Shown one piece after another: positions 34,345 through 41,385 of a stretch of DNA of 44,426 bases (position 1 is its first letter; every line of letters begins with the position of its first letter). The notes beneath the pieces are model-generated. The model saw only the letters and a list, made by a program, of their open reading frames with translations, made no database searches and had not been told where the DNA came from. The stretch lies in NCBI GenBank assembly GCA_015066845.1, contig SVNO01000008.1:1-44426 (forward strand), read 5' to 3'. Source of the DNA: Ruminococcus sp. (lineage in GTDB: Bacteria; Bacillota; Clostridia; Oscillospirales; Ruminococcaceae). Position numbers and translations under genes: made by a program.

Positions 34345-35055
34345 ATGCAGTACAAGGCAATTTTATTTGACATGGACGGTACACTGGTACCGATGGACAA
34401 TGACGTATTTGTCAAGGGCTATTTCAAGGAGCTTGCCAAGAAATTAAGTCCCATCGGACTTGCACCTGACGCACTGATCGCGGCAGTCTGGGCAGGTACG
34501 AAAGCAATGGTGAAAAATGACGGCAGCAAGCCGAATGTCACGGTATTCTGGGAAACATTCGGACAGGTGACGGGAAAGGATGTCAGCGAGTACCGTGCGC
34601 AGTCGGATGCATTCTATGCCAATGAATTTATGGCGGCAAAGGTGTACACGCAGGAAAATCCGCTTGCAAAGGAGGCAGTACGTCTGGCACATCTTGCAGC
34701 GGAGAAGGTCGTCTGCGCATCCAATCCGCTGTTTCCGCTGACCGGACAGCACAGCCGCATGGGATGGGTAGGGCTTTCGGGCGAGGATTTCGACCTTGTA
34801 ACGAGTTATGAGAGCGATAGTTTCTGCAAGCCCAATCCGCAGTATTTCCTGTCCGTCTGCGACCGTCTGGGCGTAAAGCCTGAAGAATGCCTGCTCATTG
34901 GCAATGATGAACAGGAGGATATGCAGGCAGCGTCCTCCATCGGGATGGACTGCTATCTGGTGACGGACTGTGTGATTCGCCGGCAGGAATGCCCGTGGCA
35001 TGGAATGTCGGGGACATTTGCAGAGATGGTGGCGTTTTTGCGGACATTGGGATAA
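34345..35055 (+). CDS. HAD superfamily hydrolase
   Basis: 236 residues. Motif I FDMDGTLVPMD (8-18), an alpha-helical cap, motif II VCASNP near 126, CKPNPQYF near 162 and LIGNDEQEDM near 184 define a subclass I HAD phosphatase. The substrate is unknown. AAGGGGGA lies before the ATG at 34345; the longer frame starting at 34234 lies inside degV and is rejected. Followed by a strong terminator. Confidence 0.92.
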   Translation: MQYKAILFDMDGTLVPMDNDVFVKGYFKELAKKLSPIGLAPDALIAAVWAGTKAMVKNDGSKPNVTVFWETFGQVTGKDVSEYRAQSDAFYANEFMAAKVYTQENPLAKEAVRLAHLAAEKVVCASNPLFPLTGQHSRMGWVGLSGEDFDLVTSYESDSFCKPNPQYFLSVCDRLGVKPEECLLIGNDEQEDMQAASSIGMDCYLVTDCVIRRQECPWHGMSGTFAEMVAFLRTLG

Positions 35056-35058
35056 TGC

Positions 35059-35086
35059 AAAGGACAGCGGAATGCTGTCCTTTTTT
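35059..35086 (+). terminator. Terminator of the degV-HAD operon
   Basis: AAAGGACAGC (35059-35068) / GCTGTCCTTT (35074-35083) followed by T-run. Confidence 0.93.
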
Positions 35087-35150
35087 GTTCCCAAAAATCC
35101 TCCAAAACACGCCCTTTCCTATATATTCCATAAAAATTTCATTTTTCCTC

Positions 35151-35179
35151 TTTACATTTTCGTGAAAATATGATATAAT
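35151..35179 (+). promoter_or_regulatory. Promoter of the flavodiiron protein operon
   Basis: TTTACA (35151-35156), 17 bases, extended TGA-TATAAT (35174-35179). Confidence 0.85.
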
Positions 35180-35244
35180 CATAGTAATGCAATGAAAAAT
35201 GGACATACTTTTAATAGGAATTCCATACAAAAAAGGAGGAAACA

Positions 35245-37035
35245 ATGTTTATCTCAAATGACATCCGATACATCGGCGTAAATGACCACAAAATCGACCT
35301 GTTTGAAGGTCAGTACATCGTTCCGAACGGCATGGCATATAATTCTTACCTCATTCTGGATGAGAAAATTGCTGTCATGGATACCGTGGATGCGGCATTT
35401 ACCCACGAATGGCTCGACAATCTCCAGAATGCACTCGGCGGCAGAATCCCCGATTACCTCGTTGTACAGCATATGGAACCCGACCATTCTGCGAATATTA
35501 TGCAGTTTCTCAAGGCTTATCCGAATGCCACTGTAGTTTCCTCTGCAAAGGCATTTGTGATGATGAAAAATTTCTTCGGCACGGATTTCGCCGATAACCG
35601 CATTGTCGTAGGCGAGGGCGATACCCTGTGTCTCGGTACACATACCCTGACTTTTGTCACCGCCCCCATGGTGCACTGGCCGGAGGTCATTGTGACCTAT
35701 GACAGCACGGATAAGGTGCTGTTCTCTGCAGATGGCTTCGGCAAGTTCGGTGCACTCGATGTGGAGGAGGACTGGGCTTGTGAAGCGCGCCGCTACTATA
35801 TCGGCATCGTGGGCAAATACGGCTCACAGGTGCAGGCACTCCTGAAAAAAGCCGCAGGACTGGACATCCAGACCATCTGCCCCCTGCACGGTCCTGTGCT
35901 GACAGAGAACCTCGGCTATTATCTGAATCTGTACGATATCTGGTCAAGCTACCAGCCGGAGGAGGAGGGCATTGTCATTGCTTATACCTCTGTCTATGGC
36001 AATACACGCAAGGCTGTGCTCCAGCTTGCGGAAATGCTCAAGGCAAACGGCTGCCCCAAGGTCGTTGTCAACGATCTGGCGCGCTGCGATATGGCAGAGG
36101 CTGTGGAGGACGCATTCCGCTACAGCAAGCTTGTACTTGCCACAACAACGTATAATGCGGATATCTTCCCGTTCATGCGCGATTTCATTACCCACCTGAC
36201 CGAGCGCAATTACAGCAACCGCACCGTTGCCCTGATGGAAAACGGAAGCTGGGCACCCATGGCTGCAAAGGTAATGCGCGGAATGCTGGAAAAGAGCAAG
36301 AACCTGACATTTACAGAAACAACTGTCAAGATCCTTTCCGCCCTTAACGAGGACAGCACTGCACAGCTTGGTGCACTTGCAGAGGAGCTGTGTCGGGAAT
36401 ATCTGGCAAAGCAGGACGCTACCGCAAACAAGAACGACCTGTCCGCACTGTTCAACATCGGCTATGGTCTGTATGTGGTGACTTCCCATGACGGCAAGAA
36501 GGACAATGGAATGATTGTCAATACAGTAACACAGGTGACAAATACCCCCAACCGCATTGCCGTTACCATCAGCAAGGAAAACTATTCTCATCATGTGATC
36601 AAGCAGACGGGAAAAATGAATATCAACTGCCTGACGGAGGACGCACCCTTTGCGGTGTTCGAGAAATTCGGCTTCCAGAGTGGCAGAAATGTGGACAAGT
36701 TCGAGGACTGCACACCGTTCCGTTCTGGTAACGGCTTGATTTTCCTGCCGCGCCACATCAATTCGTTCCTCTCACTGAAAGTGGAGCAGTATGTGGATCT
36801 GGAAACACACGGCATGTTCATCTGCACTGTCACCGAAGCGCGTGTAATGTCCGACAAGCCCACAATGACCTACACCTACTATCAGGAGAATGTCAAGCCT
36901 CGGCCGGATACGGAGGGCAAGAAAGGCTATGTGTGCAAAATCTGCGGTTACATCCACGAGGGTGACACGCTGCCGGAGGATTTCATTTGTCCTCTCTGCA
37001 AGCATGGTGCAGCGGATTTTGAGCCGATTTTGTAA
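35245..37035 (+). CDS. Multidomain flavodiiron protein with flavin reductase and rubredoxin domains
   Basis: 596 residues; reduces O2 to water (and/or NO to N2O) to protect anaerobes. Residues 1-245 are a metallo-beta-lactamase-like di-iron domain with all ligands visible: His76, Glu78, Asp80, His81, His144, Asp163, His215. Flavodoxin domain from ~243 with FMN loop AYTSVYGNTRKA. A flavin-reductase-like domain (about 405-545, GYGLYVVTSHDGKKDNGMI start) follows. A short rubredoxin-like knuckle sits at 560-596 (Cys564, 567, 582, 585). This four-part fusion can carry electrons from NAD(P)H through flavin and rubredoxin to the di-iron site in one chain, as in class C/D-type proteins. AAGGAGG precedes the ATG. 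Confidence 0.96.
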   Translation: MFISNDIRYIGVNDHKIDLFEGQYIVPNGMAYNSYLILDEKIAVMDTVDAAFTHEWLDNLQNALGGRIPDYLVVQHMEPDHSANIMQFLKAYPNATVVSSAKAFVMMKNFFGTDFADNRIVVGEGDTLCLGTHTLTFVTAPMVHWPEVIVTYDSTDKVLFSADGFGKFGALDVEEDWACEARRYYIGIVGKYGSQVQALLKKAAGLDIQTICPLHGPVLTENLGYYLNLYDIWSSYQPEEEGIVIAYTSVYGNTRKAVLQLAEMLKANGCPKVVVNDLARCDMAEAVEDAFRYSKLVLATTTYNADIFPFMRDFITHLTERNYSNRTVALMENGSWAPMAAKVMRGMLEKSKNLTFTETTVKILSALNEDSTAQLGALAEELCREYLAKQDATANKNDLSALFNIGYGLYVVTSHDGKKDNGMIVNTVTQVTNTPNRIAVTISKENYSHHVIKQTGKMNINCLTEDAPFAVFEKFGFQSGRNVDKFEDCTPFRSGNGLIFLPRHINSFLSLKVEQYVDLETHGMFICTVTEARVMSDKPTMTYTYYQENVKPRPDTEGKKGYVCKICGYIHEGDTLPEDFICPLCKHGAADFEPIL

Positions 37036-37090
37036 ACCAATACCTGCGGCACACTGTGCTGACAGGCGATAAATGAAGGAGGATATGAAG

Positions 37091-37249
37091 ATGAAAAAGT
37101 ATGTATGCGATGCCTGTGGATGGGTATATGACGAGGAACTGGGCGCACCGGAGCTGGGAATTGCACCGGGCACAAAGTTCGAGGATCTGCCGGAGGATTT
37201 TGAATGTCCCCTGTGCAGTGTCGGCAAGGATATGTTCAGCGAGGAATAA
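37091..37249 (+). CDS. Rubredoxin
   Basis: 52 residues, Fe(SCys)4 electron carrier. Cys6, Cys9, Cys39 and Cys42 form the two CxxC knuckles ([11 protein letters not shown] and [11 protein letters not shown]); the middle [11 protein letters not shown] is the family loop. It lies 55 bases after the flavodiiron gene and is likely its co-transcribed electron donor, in addition to the fused knuckle. The ATG at 37091 is eight bases after AAGGAGG; an in-frame ATG at 37085 is too close to it. Too short for ordinary gene calls. Confidence 0.96.
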   Translation: MKKYVCDACGWVYDEELGAPELGIAPGTKFEDLPEDFECPLCSVGKDMFSEE

Positions 37250-37272
37250 ACTGGACACCACCGCAAAAAAAC

Positions 37273-37303
37273 AAGGGGCGATGCAGTGGCATCGTCCCTT
37301 TTT
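37273..37303. terminator. Terminator shared by rubredoxin and the convergent TOPRIM gene
   Basis: AAGGGGCGATGC (37273-37284) / GCATCGTCCCTT (37289-37300) followed by T-run, A-run on the other side. The stem resembles the GGGACGATG hairpins of the repeat arrays at 130, 13674 and 13930. Confidence 0.92.
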
Positions 37304-38111
37304 ATGGGGTATCAGAGGTAATCACAGTGTCATAAAAACCATTCTGATTGCCATAATAATCTACAATCAGGAAAAGGCTGGTGTTCAGAACATAGAGCTT
37401 TGCTTCATTGCTGATTTTTACAGCCTGACAGTCTGCAATGTTTTTTGCTGTTGAAACATTCAGATAGGTTTCATAGTCGGTGAGTATGTCAAAGCAGGGC
37501 GCGGCTACGGATTTCAAACGTCCGAGATTCATGCAGATAAGATTGGTGAAATCTGCTCTTGTATAAGTATCTATGTTTTTCCCTGCTAAGCATTTCGTGC
37601 TTGCACATTTTTTGAACTCCGCCATTTTGTCAATGGGAATTTCAGGAGCAGGGTAGCCCTCCTCCTCACAGGTATCGCAATAGCGATAGGACTCCATCAT
37701 GGGGTAATTGATGTACAACCGCCCGATGGTCGGGTCGGTTTCGTCCGTAAAATGTTCAGCCATTTCAATCAGCTTGGGGAAATTATCTGTCAATCTGTCT
37801 GCAATGGTTACATCTTCTTTTATTTTTCGCAGGTGCGGTGATTTGTTGTGCAGATCCGCATCAAAGACCAGATAGGTGTATGTGAATTTCTCATGATAAA
37901 GTGTTTCGCATATCTCCTCATCAGGAACGATCTCACGCAGTACATCCCTGATATCACATGCAAATTCATAGGCTTTACACTTGGCATAGAGCGAATAGAG
38001 ATTCGTACCAACAACGAAAAGCTCCGCTTCCAAGCCGAATTGTCGGAGCAATCCCTTGAAGAACGCAGGCTCTGTTTTTGCCCCCTCTACGATTAACAGT
38101 ATTTTCTTCAT
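37302..38111 (-). CDS. TOPRIM-like protein of an ATPase-linked defence pair (RloB/AbiL/AriB-like)
   Basis: 269 residues. LLIVEGAKTEPAFFKGLL opens the protein, with Glu9 as the TOPRIM metal Glu; LVFDADLHN (Asp84, Asp86) is the DxD. INYPMMES near 134-141 resembles the P-x-F/M-E motif of RloB-like nucleases. Four cysteines (145, 148, 169, 174) may bind zinc. It overlaps the ATPase gene by four bases (ATGA). OLD-like, AbiL, RloAB and PARIS systems all combine an AAA15-type ATPase with a small TOPRIM nuclease, so a phage-triggered toxin or nuclease role is likely by analogy. The DNA is visibly AT-richer than the neighbours, hinting at transfer. Exact subfamily not settled. Confidence 0.82.
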   Translation of the reverse strand: MKKILLIVEGAKTEPAFFKGLLRQFGLEAELFVVGTNLYSLYAKCKAYEFACDIRDVLREIVPDEEICETLYHEKFTYTYLVFDADLHNKSPHLRKIKEDVTIADRLTDNFPKLIEMAEHFTDETDPTIGRLYINYPMMESYRYCDTCEEEGYPAPEIPIDKMAEFKKCASTKCLAGKNIDTYTRADFTNLICMNLGRLKSVAAPCFDILTDYETYLNVSTAKNIADCQAVKISNEAKLYVLNTSLFLIVDYYGNQNGFYDTVITSDTP

Positions 38112-39226
38112 GGCTCTACAAATGCTCCATTGATATACATCTTTTCCAGATTGTGTGCTTCACGGATCTCCTTGTCCGTTGCGCTGCGCAGATTGGTGAT
38201 CCTGTTATTTGACATCAGGAAACAGCAATCCGGTCTTGTCAGGCGATTCTGCATCAGGTAGGTATTATGTGTAGTAAGAATACTCTGAAACCTTGGCTCT
38301 GCATTATTCAGAAGCTTTACAAGCCGTTCCGCAGCTTCATAGTGCAGAAATGCGTCAAATTCATCAATGAACAGCAGGGACAGCTTAGGATATGCCTGTA
38401 GGCTCCATGCATAATACAGGAGCAGCATTTTTGTGCCTGTGGAAGCCAGTGCAGTAAATGGTGCTTTGTTTTTGCCGTCATTAAAATAGGCATACAATAC
38501 ATATTTGTCGTTTTCTTCCTCAAAACCGAGCTGATAATTCACATCATTGCTTCGCAGGAATTCTTCAAATTCTGCGAGCTTTCCCTCTCGATGGATAATG
38601 TCCGTGGGCTTTTCATCCTCAAAGCTGGGGGTAAATCCCATAAAAGAATTACCGTCGGACAAACTGCGGTACCAGAGCATATTATTGCAAAACTGCATCA
38701 GCTTTGTCAGGGGGGATTCAGGATTGACGGGGGTATTGCGGTAGATATATTTCAGCACGGACAGCGTTCCTTCTGTCGGCTCAATATTCAAAGTTCCTTT
38801 TAATGAGGGGTGTACGAAGTTTCTATCAGCAAGCTCATCGAAATGAAAGTATTCAATCAATCGTTCCCTGTTTACTTCCAGCAATTCCCATAAAAGAGTG
38901 CTCTGATTGGCTTTAAGATATTCATAAACAACACGGTCGTTTCCGAACTTAAACTGGTATTGAAATGCCACCGGATTATCAGGATGATGCAGATTTCTAT
39001 AAATTTTAACTGTTTTTTTGTGATTGTCCGTCAGATGCGTGGTAATATCGAACAGAGCCATACCCAAGGCACTTTTGCCAACTCCATTTTTTCCGTACAC
39101 GATCGCCTTGTTTACCACGCCGTTATAGACAAGATTCTGGTTAAAATTATAGTTATGGGCGGTCAGATCCCATTCCAGAAGTTCTGAAAATCCCATAAAA
39201 TTATCAACCTCAAAACGCTCCAGCAT
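38108..39226 (-). CDS. AAA15/OLD-like ATPase of a defence pair
   Basis: 372 residues. VDNFMGFSE near the start is the typical SMC/RecF-like N-terminal strand; Walker A is YGKNGVGKSALG (Lys51). STGTKMLLLYYAW near 258 stands where the ABC signature is found; Walker B LLFIDEFDAFLHYE (about 284-297) and TTHNTYLMQN (318-327) complete an ABC-type ATPase site. Such proteins act as sensors that hold a TOPRIM partner in check. The ATG at 39226 follows TAGGAGTG; the longer frame up to 39289 would run through the repeat element and is rejected. Its AT-rich composition, partner and lone position between repeats suggest a mobile defence module. Confidence 0.88.
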   Translation of the reverse strand: MLERFEVDNFMGFSELLEWDLTAHNYNFNQNLVYNGVVNKAIVYGKNGVGKSALGMALFDITTHLTDNHKKTVKIYRNLHHPDNPVAFQYQFKFGNDRVVYEYLKANQSTLLWELLEVNRERLIEYFHFDELADRNFVHPSLKGTLNIEPTEGTLSVLKYIYRNTPVNPESPLTKLMQFCNNMLWYRSLSDGNSFMGFTPSFEDEKPTDIIHREGKLAEFEEFLRSNDVNYQLGFEEENDKYVLYAYFNDGKNKAPFTALASTGTKMLLLYYAWSLQAYPKLSLLFIDEFDAFLHYEAAERLVKLLNNAEPRFQSILTTHNTYLMQNRLTRPDCCFLMSNNRITNLRSATDKEIREAHNLEKMYINGAFVEP

Positions 39227-39250
39227 TGCAGCTTCACTCCTATCATTCAG

Positions 39251-39275
39251 GGCAACACCGCACAAAGACCGCCTG
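39251..39275. repeat. Solo end of the GGCAACACCGCACAAAG element family
   Basis: GGCAACACCGCACAAAG (39251-39267) plus ACCGCCTG is nearly identical to the left end of the element at 6724. No matching opposite end is found in the next 250 bases. On the minus strand it forms a hairpin with the following GCAAAGCCG and lies in the mRNA leader, about 25 bases before the ATPase start, the same place as in nifS. Confidence 0.75.
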
Positions 39276-39315
39276 ACGGCTTTGCACATGGCTTGCTTGC
39301 AGATTTTCTGTTTTC

Positions 39316-39344
39316 ATTATAGCACATTTTCCCTTCAAGGTCAA
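39316..39344 (-). promoter_or_regulatory. Promoter of the ATPase-TOPRIM operon
   Basis: TTGACC (39339-39344), 17 bases, TATAAT (39316-39321), 90 bases before the start codon. Confidence 0.85.
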
Positions 39345-39517
39345 TGATAATCGTAAAAAAATTACGGCTTCGTAATAAAATTACAGCAGAAGTATATGCA
39401 GCATTCCGCTGCATATGCAGGAATCCGGTGTTTTTTGTTGATGTTCTGGCAGCGAAGCAAAAAAATATCCGGCAGCACATCCAATCTTTTCCCGTCTGCG
39501 TTGTTATATAGGTAGAA

Positions 39518-39635
39518 CGTGCGGTCAGCGCGTCAGGAAACCAGCAACGCACGGACTGATCATCCGGAGCAGGTTTCTGTCATTCTCTCCATGATGAACC
39601 TGTCCGGCTTCGGGCAGGTTCATCTATTAAGGAGG
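39518..39635 (+). promoter_or_regulatory. Structured leader with two mutually exclusive hairpins
   Basis: First stem CGTGCG (39518-39523) / CGCACG (39548-39553). Then AACCTG at 39597-39602 can pair either upstream with CAGGTT (39570-39575, helped by TCAT/ATGA at 39580-39583 and 39591-39594) or downstream in a 14-bp hairpin 39593-39624 (GATGAACCTG-TCCG / CGGG-CAGGTTCATC, loop GCTT). The latter ends four bases before the AAGGAGG site at 39629. This is the logic of a riboswitch or attenuator acting on translation. I cannot match a known class. No clear promoter found upstream; the 39345-39517 stretch holds another stem, ATATGCAGC/GCTGCATAT at about 39393-39415. Confidence 0.55.
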
Positions 39636-39642
39636 CTTCTTC

Positions 39643-40065
39643 ATGAAATGGATCAGGCGCATACTCTACATCATCCTGCAATGCACATGGGGATTACCGC
39701 AGACCTTGCTTGGCGCGGTGGTATTTCTCTTTCATCTGCATGGCGGACACAGCATCTACCACGGCGCAGTGGTCAGCCGGTGGAAACGGCAGTACAGTGC
39801 GTCCATCGGGCTGTTTCTGTTCATTTCGGAGCGTGACGTGCATTGTCAGCCGCTTCTTGTACATGAATACGGGCATACGCTGCAATCGCTGCTGCTTGGC
39901 CCGTTATATCTTCCTGTGATTGCGCTGCCATCCATGCTCTGGATGATGCTGCCGCCGTGCCAGAACATGCGCAGAAACCGGAAAATATCCTATTACCGCT
40001 TTTACACGGAACGCTGGGCGAATGCATGGGCAGAGCGTGTGTGCGGTGAGGAGGCACTGCATTAA
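39643..40065 (+). CDS. Small membrane protein with HEYGH metalloprotease-like motif
   Basis: 140 residues. Hydrophobic N-terminal segment (about 6-30), then LLVHEYGHTLQSLLLGPLYL (71-90), in which HEYGH (74-78) sits at the start of a membrane-embedded stretch. YTERWANAWAE near 121-131 supplies a Glu that could be a third zinc ligand. This resembles small uncharacterised membrane proteins with an HExxH motif in Firmicutes and Actinobacteria; protease activity is inferred, not shown. AAGGAGG is seven bases before the ATG. Regulated perhaps by the structured leader. Monocistronic. Confidence 0.85.
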   Translation: MKWIRRILYIILQCTWGLPQTLLGAVVFLFHLHGGHSIYHGAVVSRWKRQYSASIGLFLFISERDVHCQPLLVHEYGHTLQSLLLGPLYLPVIALPSMLWMMLPPCQNMRRNRKISYYRFYTERWANAWAERVCGEEALH

Positions 40066-40082
40066 AAGATGCATTGGAGTGG

Positions 40083-40240
40083 CAGTCTGTCGAAAAAGCG
40101 ACGGCTTAAAGAGATTTCGCGCACTGCGGTGCGCGACCAGAGGACTTTGTCCTCTGGACTCCTACGAGCTTTTTGAAAAAAGCTCGACCAAAAACTTTTC
40201 CATTGCCTCCGGCATAAGAGGATCGTTTTTCGACAGACAG
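40083..40240. mobile_element. Hairpin-array repeat, copy D, with intact terminal inverted repeats
   Basis: 158 bp bounded by CAGTCTGTCGAAAAA (40083-40097) and TTTTTCGACAGACAG (40226-40240), 14 of 15 bases inverted. Inside: CGCGCACTGCGGTGCGCG (40118-40135), CCAGAGGACTTTGTCCTCTGG region (40137-40157), GAGCTTTTTGAAAAAAGCTC (about 40166-40185), then the shared module CCATTGCCTCCGGCATAAGA. This is the copy that best shows MITE-like boundaries. No coding capacity. Confidence 0.83.
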
Positions 40241-40269
40241 AAACGCTCCGGAACAACTCCGGAGCGTTT
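40241..40269. terminator. Hairpin at the 3' end of the NadA-like gene
   Basis: AAACGCTCCGGA (40241-40252) / TCCGGAGCGTTT (40258-40269), twelve paired bases with a five-base loop, 11 bases past the gene's stop. The flanking T-run is weak. Confidence 0.75.
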
Positions 40270-40280
40270 GGCTTTTCGTA

Positions 40281-41222
40281 TTACAGCACACCAAATGCCT
40301 TGTACATTTTCTCAATCAGGCTGACAATTTTCTCAGAGGATGCGGAATCCATCTTCACTTCCGTTCTTCCGTCCGGTGCATTGTCAAAATCACAGGCATC
40401 AAGCACCTTGTCCAGACGCATGACATTGAATACACTACAGGAAATATAATTGCTCAGATGCACAAACTGCTTGTCGGGGAATTCTCTGCACATGCGCAGG
40501 TAGAAATTCTTCTCCACGCCGAGAATAAAGGTCTTGCAGTCAGAATTTGCAATGATTTCCATCATTTTGCCCGTACCAATGGCATAATCTGCCTTTGCAG
40601 TGATGGCTTCACAGCATTCCGGATGTACCATGACAAGCGCGTCAGGGTATTCCTCGCGCAGCTGCTCCAAATCATTGACGGATGCACTGTTGTAGACATT
40701 GCAGGTGGGCTGATTCGGATAAACCAGTACTTCCTTGTTCACCTTGCGCATGGCTTCTCTGGTGCAGTTGTACTCGCCAACATAAAGCAGACGTTCTGCA
40801 TCCACATGGTTGATGACTTCCGGTACATCGCCCGGAAATGCAATATAATCGGCAAGCAGCTTGATGCTCAGAGGGGAAGTGCCGTAGACAACCAGCGGCA
40901 GTTCCGGATACTGGTCACGCCAGAGCTTTACATGGTCAAACTGAAGCATATTGTCCATTGCCACAGGGCAGGTAGAGCCTCTGTCGGGAACGAACACATG
41001 CTTGTCACCCATGTAGGCAGCTGTCAGCTCTGCGAAGAAAGTCGGTGCAAGTACGAGGACATTTTTCTGCTTGCAGCCCTTGACAACATGGAGGAAGAAT
41101 TCGCGGCTGTCACCGAGGACATCAGCAATTTCGTGGGTTTCTGCCGGTGCGTAGTGGTGGGCAATGATGAAAATATCATGTTTCTTTTTCAGTTCTTGGA
41201 TTTTCTGGATTTGTGCATTCAT
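40281..41222 (-). CDS. NadA (quinolinate synthase) family protein, divergent
   Basis: 313 residues. Canonical NadA condenses iminoaspartate with DHAP to quinolinate on a [4Fe-4S] cluster. The fold is recognisable: IIAHHYAPAETHEIADVLGDS at the N-terminus, STCPVAMDNM near 84, YPDALVMVHPEC near 192-203, GVEKNFYLRM near 235. But the segment aligned to the CTSSNA cluster cysteine reads IAFPGDV (127-133), and the usual CPNMK/CMNMK reads SCSVFNV (261-267). Only HPEC is clearly canonical. No nadB or nadC is adjacent. It could be a NadA with altered ligands (Cys85, 203, 262) or a paralogue with another job. The ATG at 41222 is chosen by homology; AAAGGA lies upstream. Confidence 0.82.
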   Translation of the reverse strand: MNAQIQKIQELKKKHDIFIIAHHYAPAETHEIADVLGDSREFFLHVVKGCKQKNVLVLAPTFFAELTAAYMGDKHVFVPDRGSTCPVAMDNMLQFDHVKLWRDQYPELPLVVYGTSPLSIKLLADYIAFPGDVPEVINHVDAERLLYVGEYNCTREAMRKVNKEVLVYPNQPTCNVYNSASVNDLEQLREEYPDALVMVHPECCEAITAKADYAIGTGKMMEIIANSDCKTFILGVEKNFYLRMCREFPDKQFVHLSNYISCSVFNVMRLDKVLDACDFDNAPDGRTEVKMDSASSEKIVSLIEKMYKAFGVL

Positions 41223-41249
41223 GGTGGAGTTGTCCTTTCTGGTTTTTTG

Positions 41250-41297
41250 TGGGAATTTTCCCAAGTATAGTATATCAGTTTTTGGGAAATAAGTCAA
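41250..41297 (-). promoter_or_regulatory. Promoter of the NadA-like gene with a palindrome past the -10
   Basis: TTGACT (41292-41297), 17 bases, TATACT (41269-41274). A palindrome TGGGAA-AA-TTCCCA lies at 41250-41263 on the transcript start, and TTTCCCAAAAA lies in the spacer. It may be an operator. Confidence 0.7.
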
Positions 41298-41349
41298 GGT
41301 GGGTACTGACGCACCCCGTTTTTGGAGTCCGTCCCTTCCTAAAATAACA

Positions 41350-41375
41350 AGAGGACTCCATCAAAGGAGTCCTCT
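41350..41375 (-). terminator. Hairpin after the sortase operon
   Basis: AGAGGACTCC (41350-41359) / GGAGTCCTCT (41366-41375), loop of six, followed on the minus strand by TTGTTATTTT. It lies 11 bases past the last stop. Confidence 0.75.
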
Positions 41376-41385
41376 CACATCGTCT

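Noticed and set aside
39593-39624. Simple Rho-independent terminator before the HEYGH gene
   Set aside because: The 14-bp stem is followed by TATTAAGGAGG rather than a T-run, so it more likely affects translation than termination.
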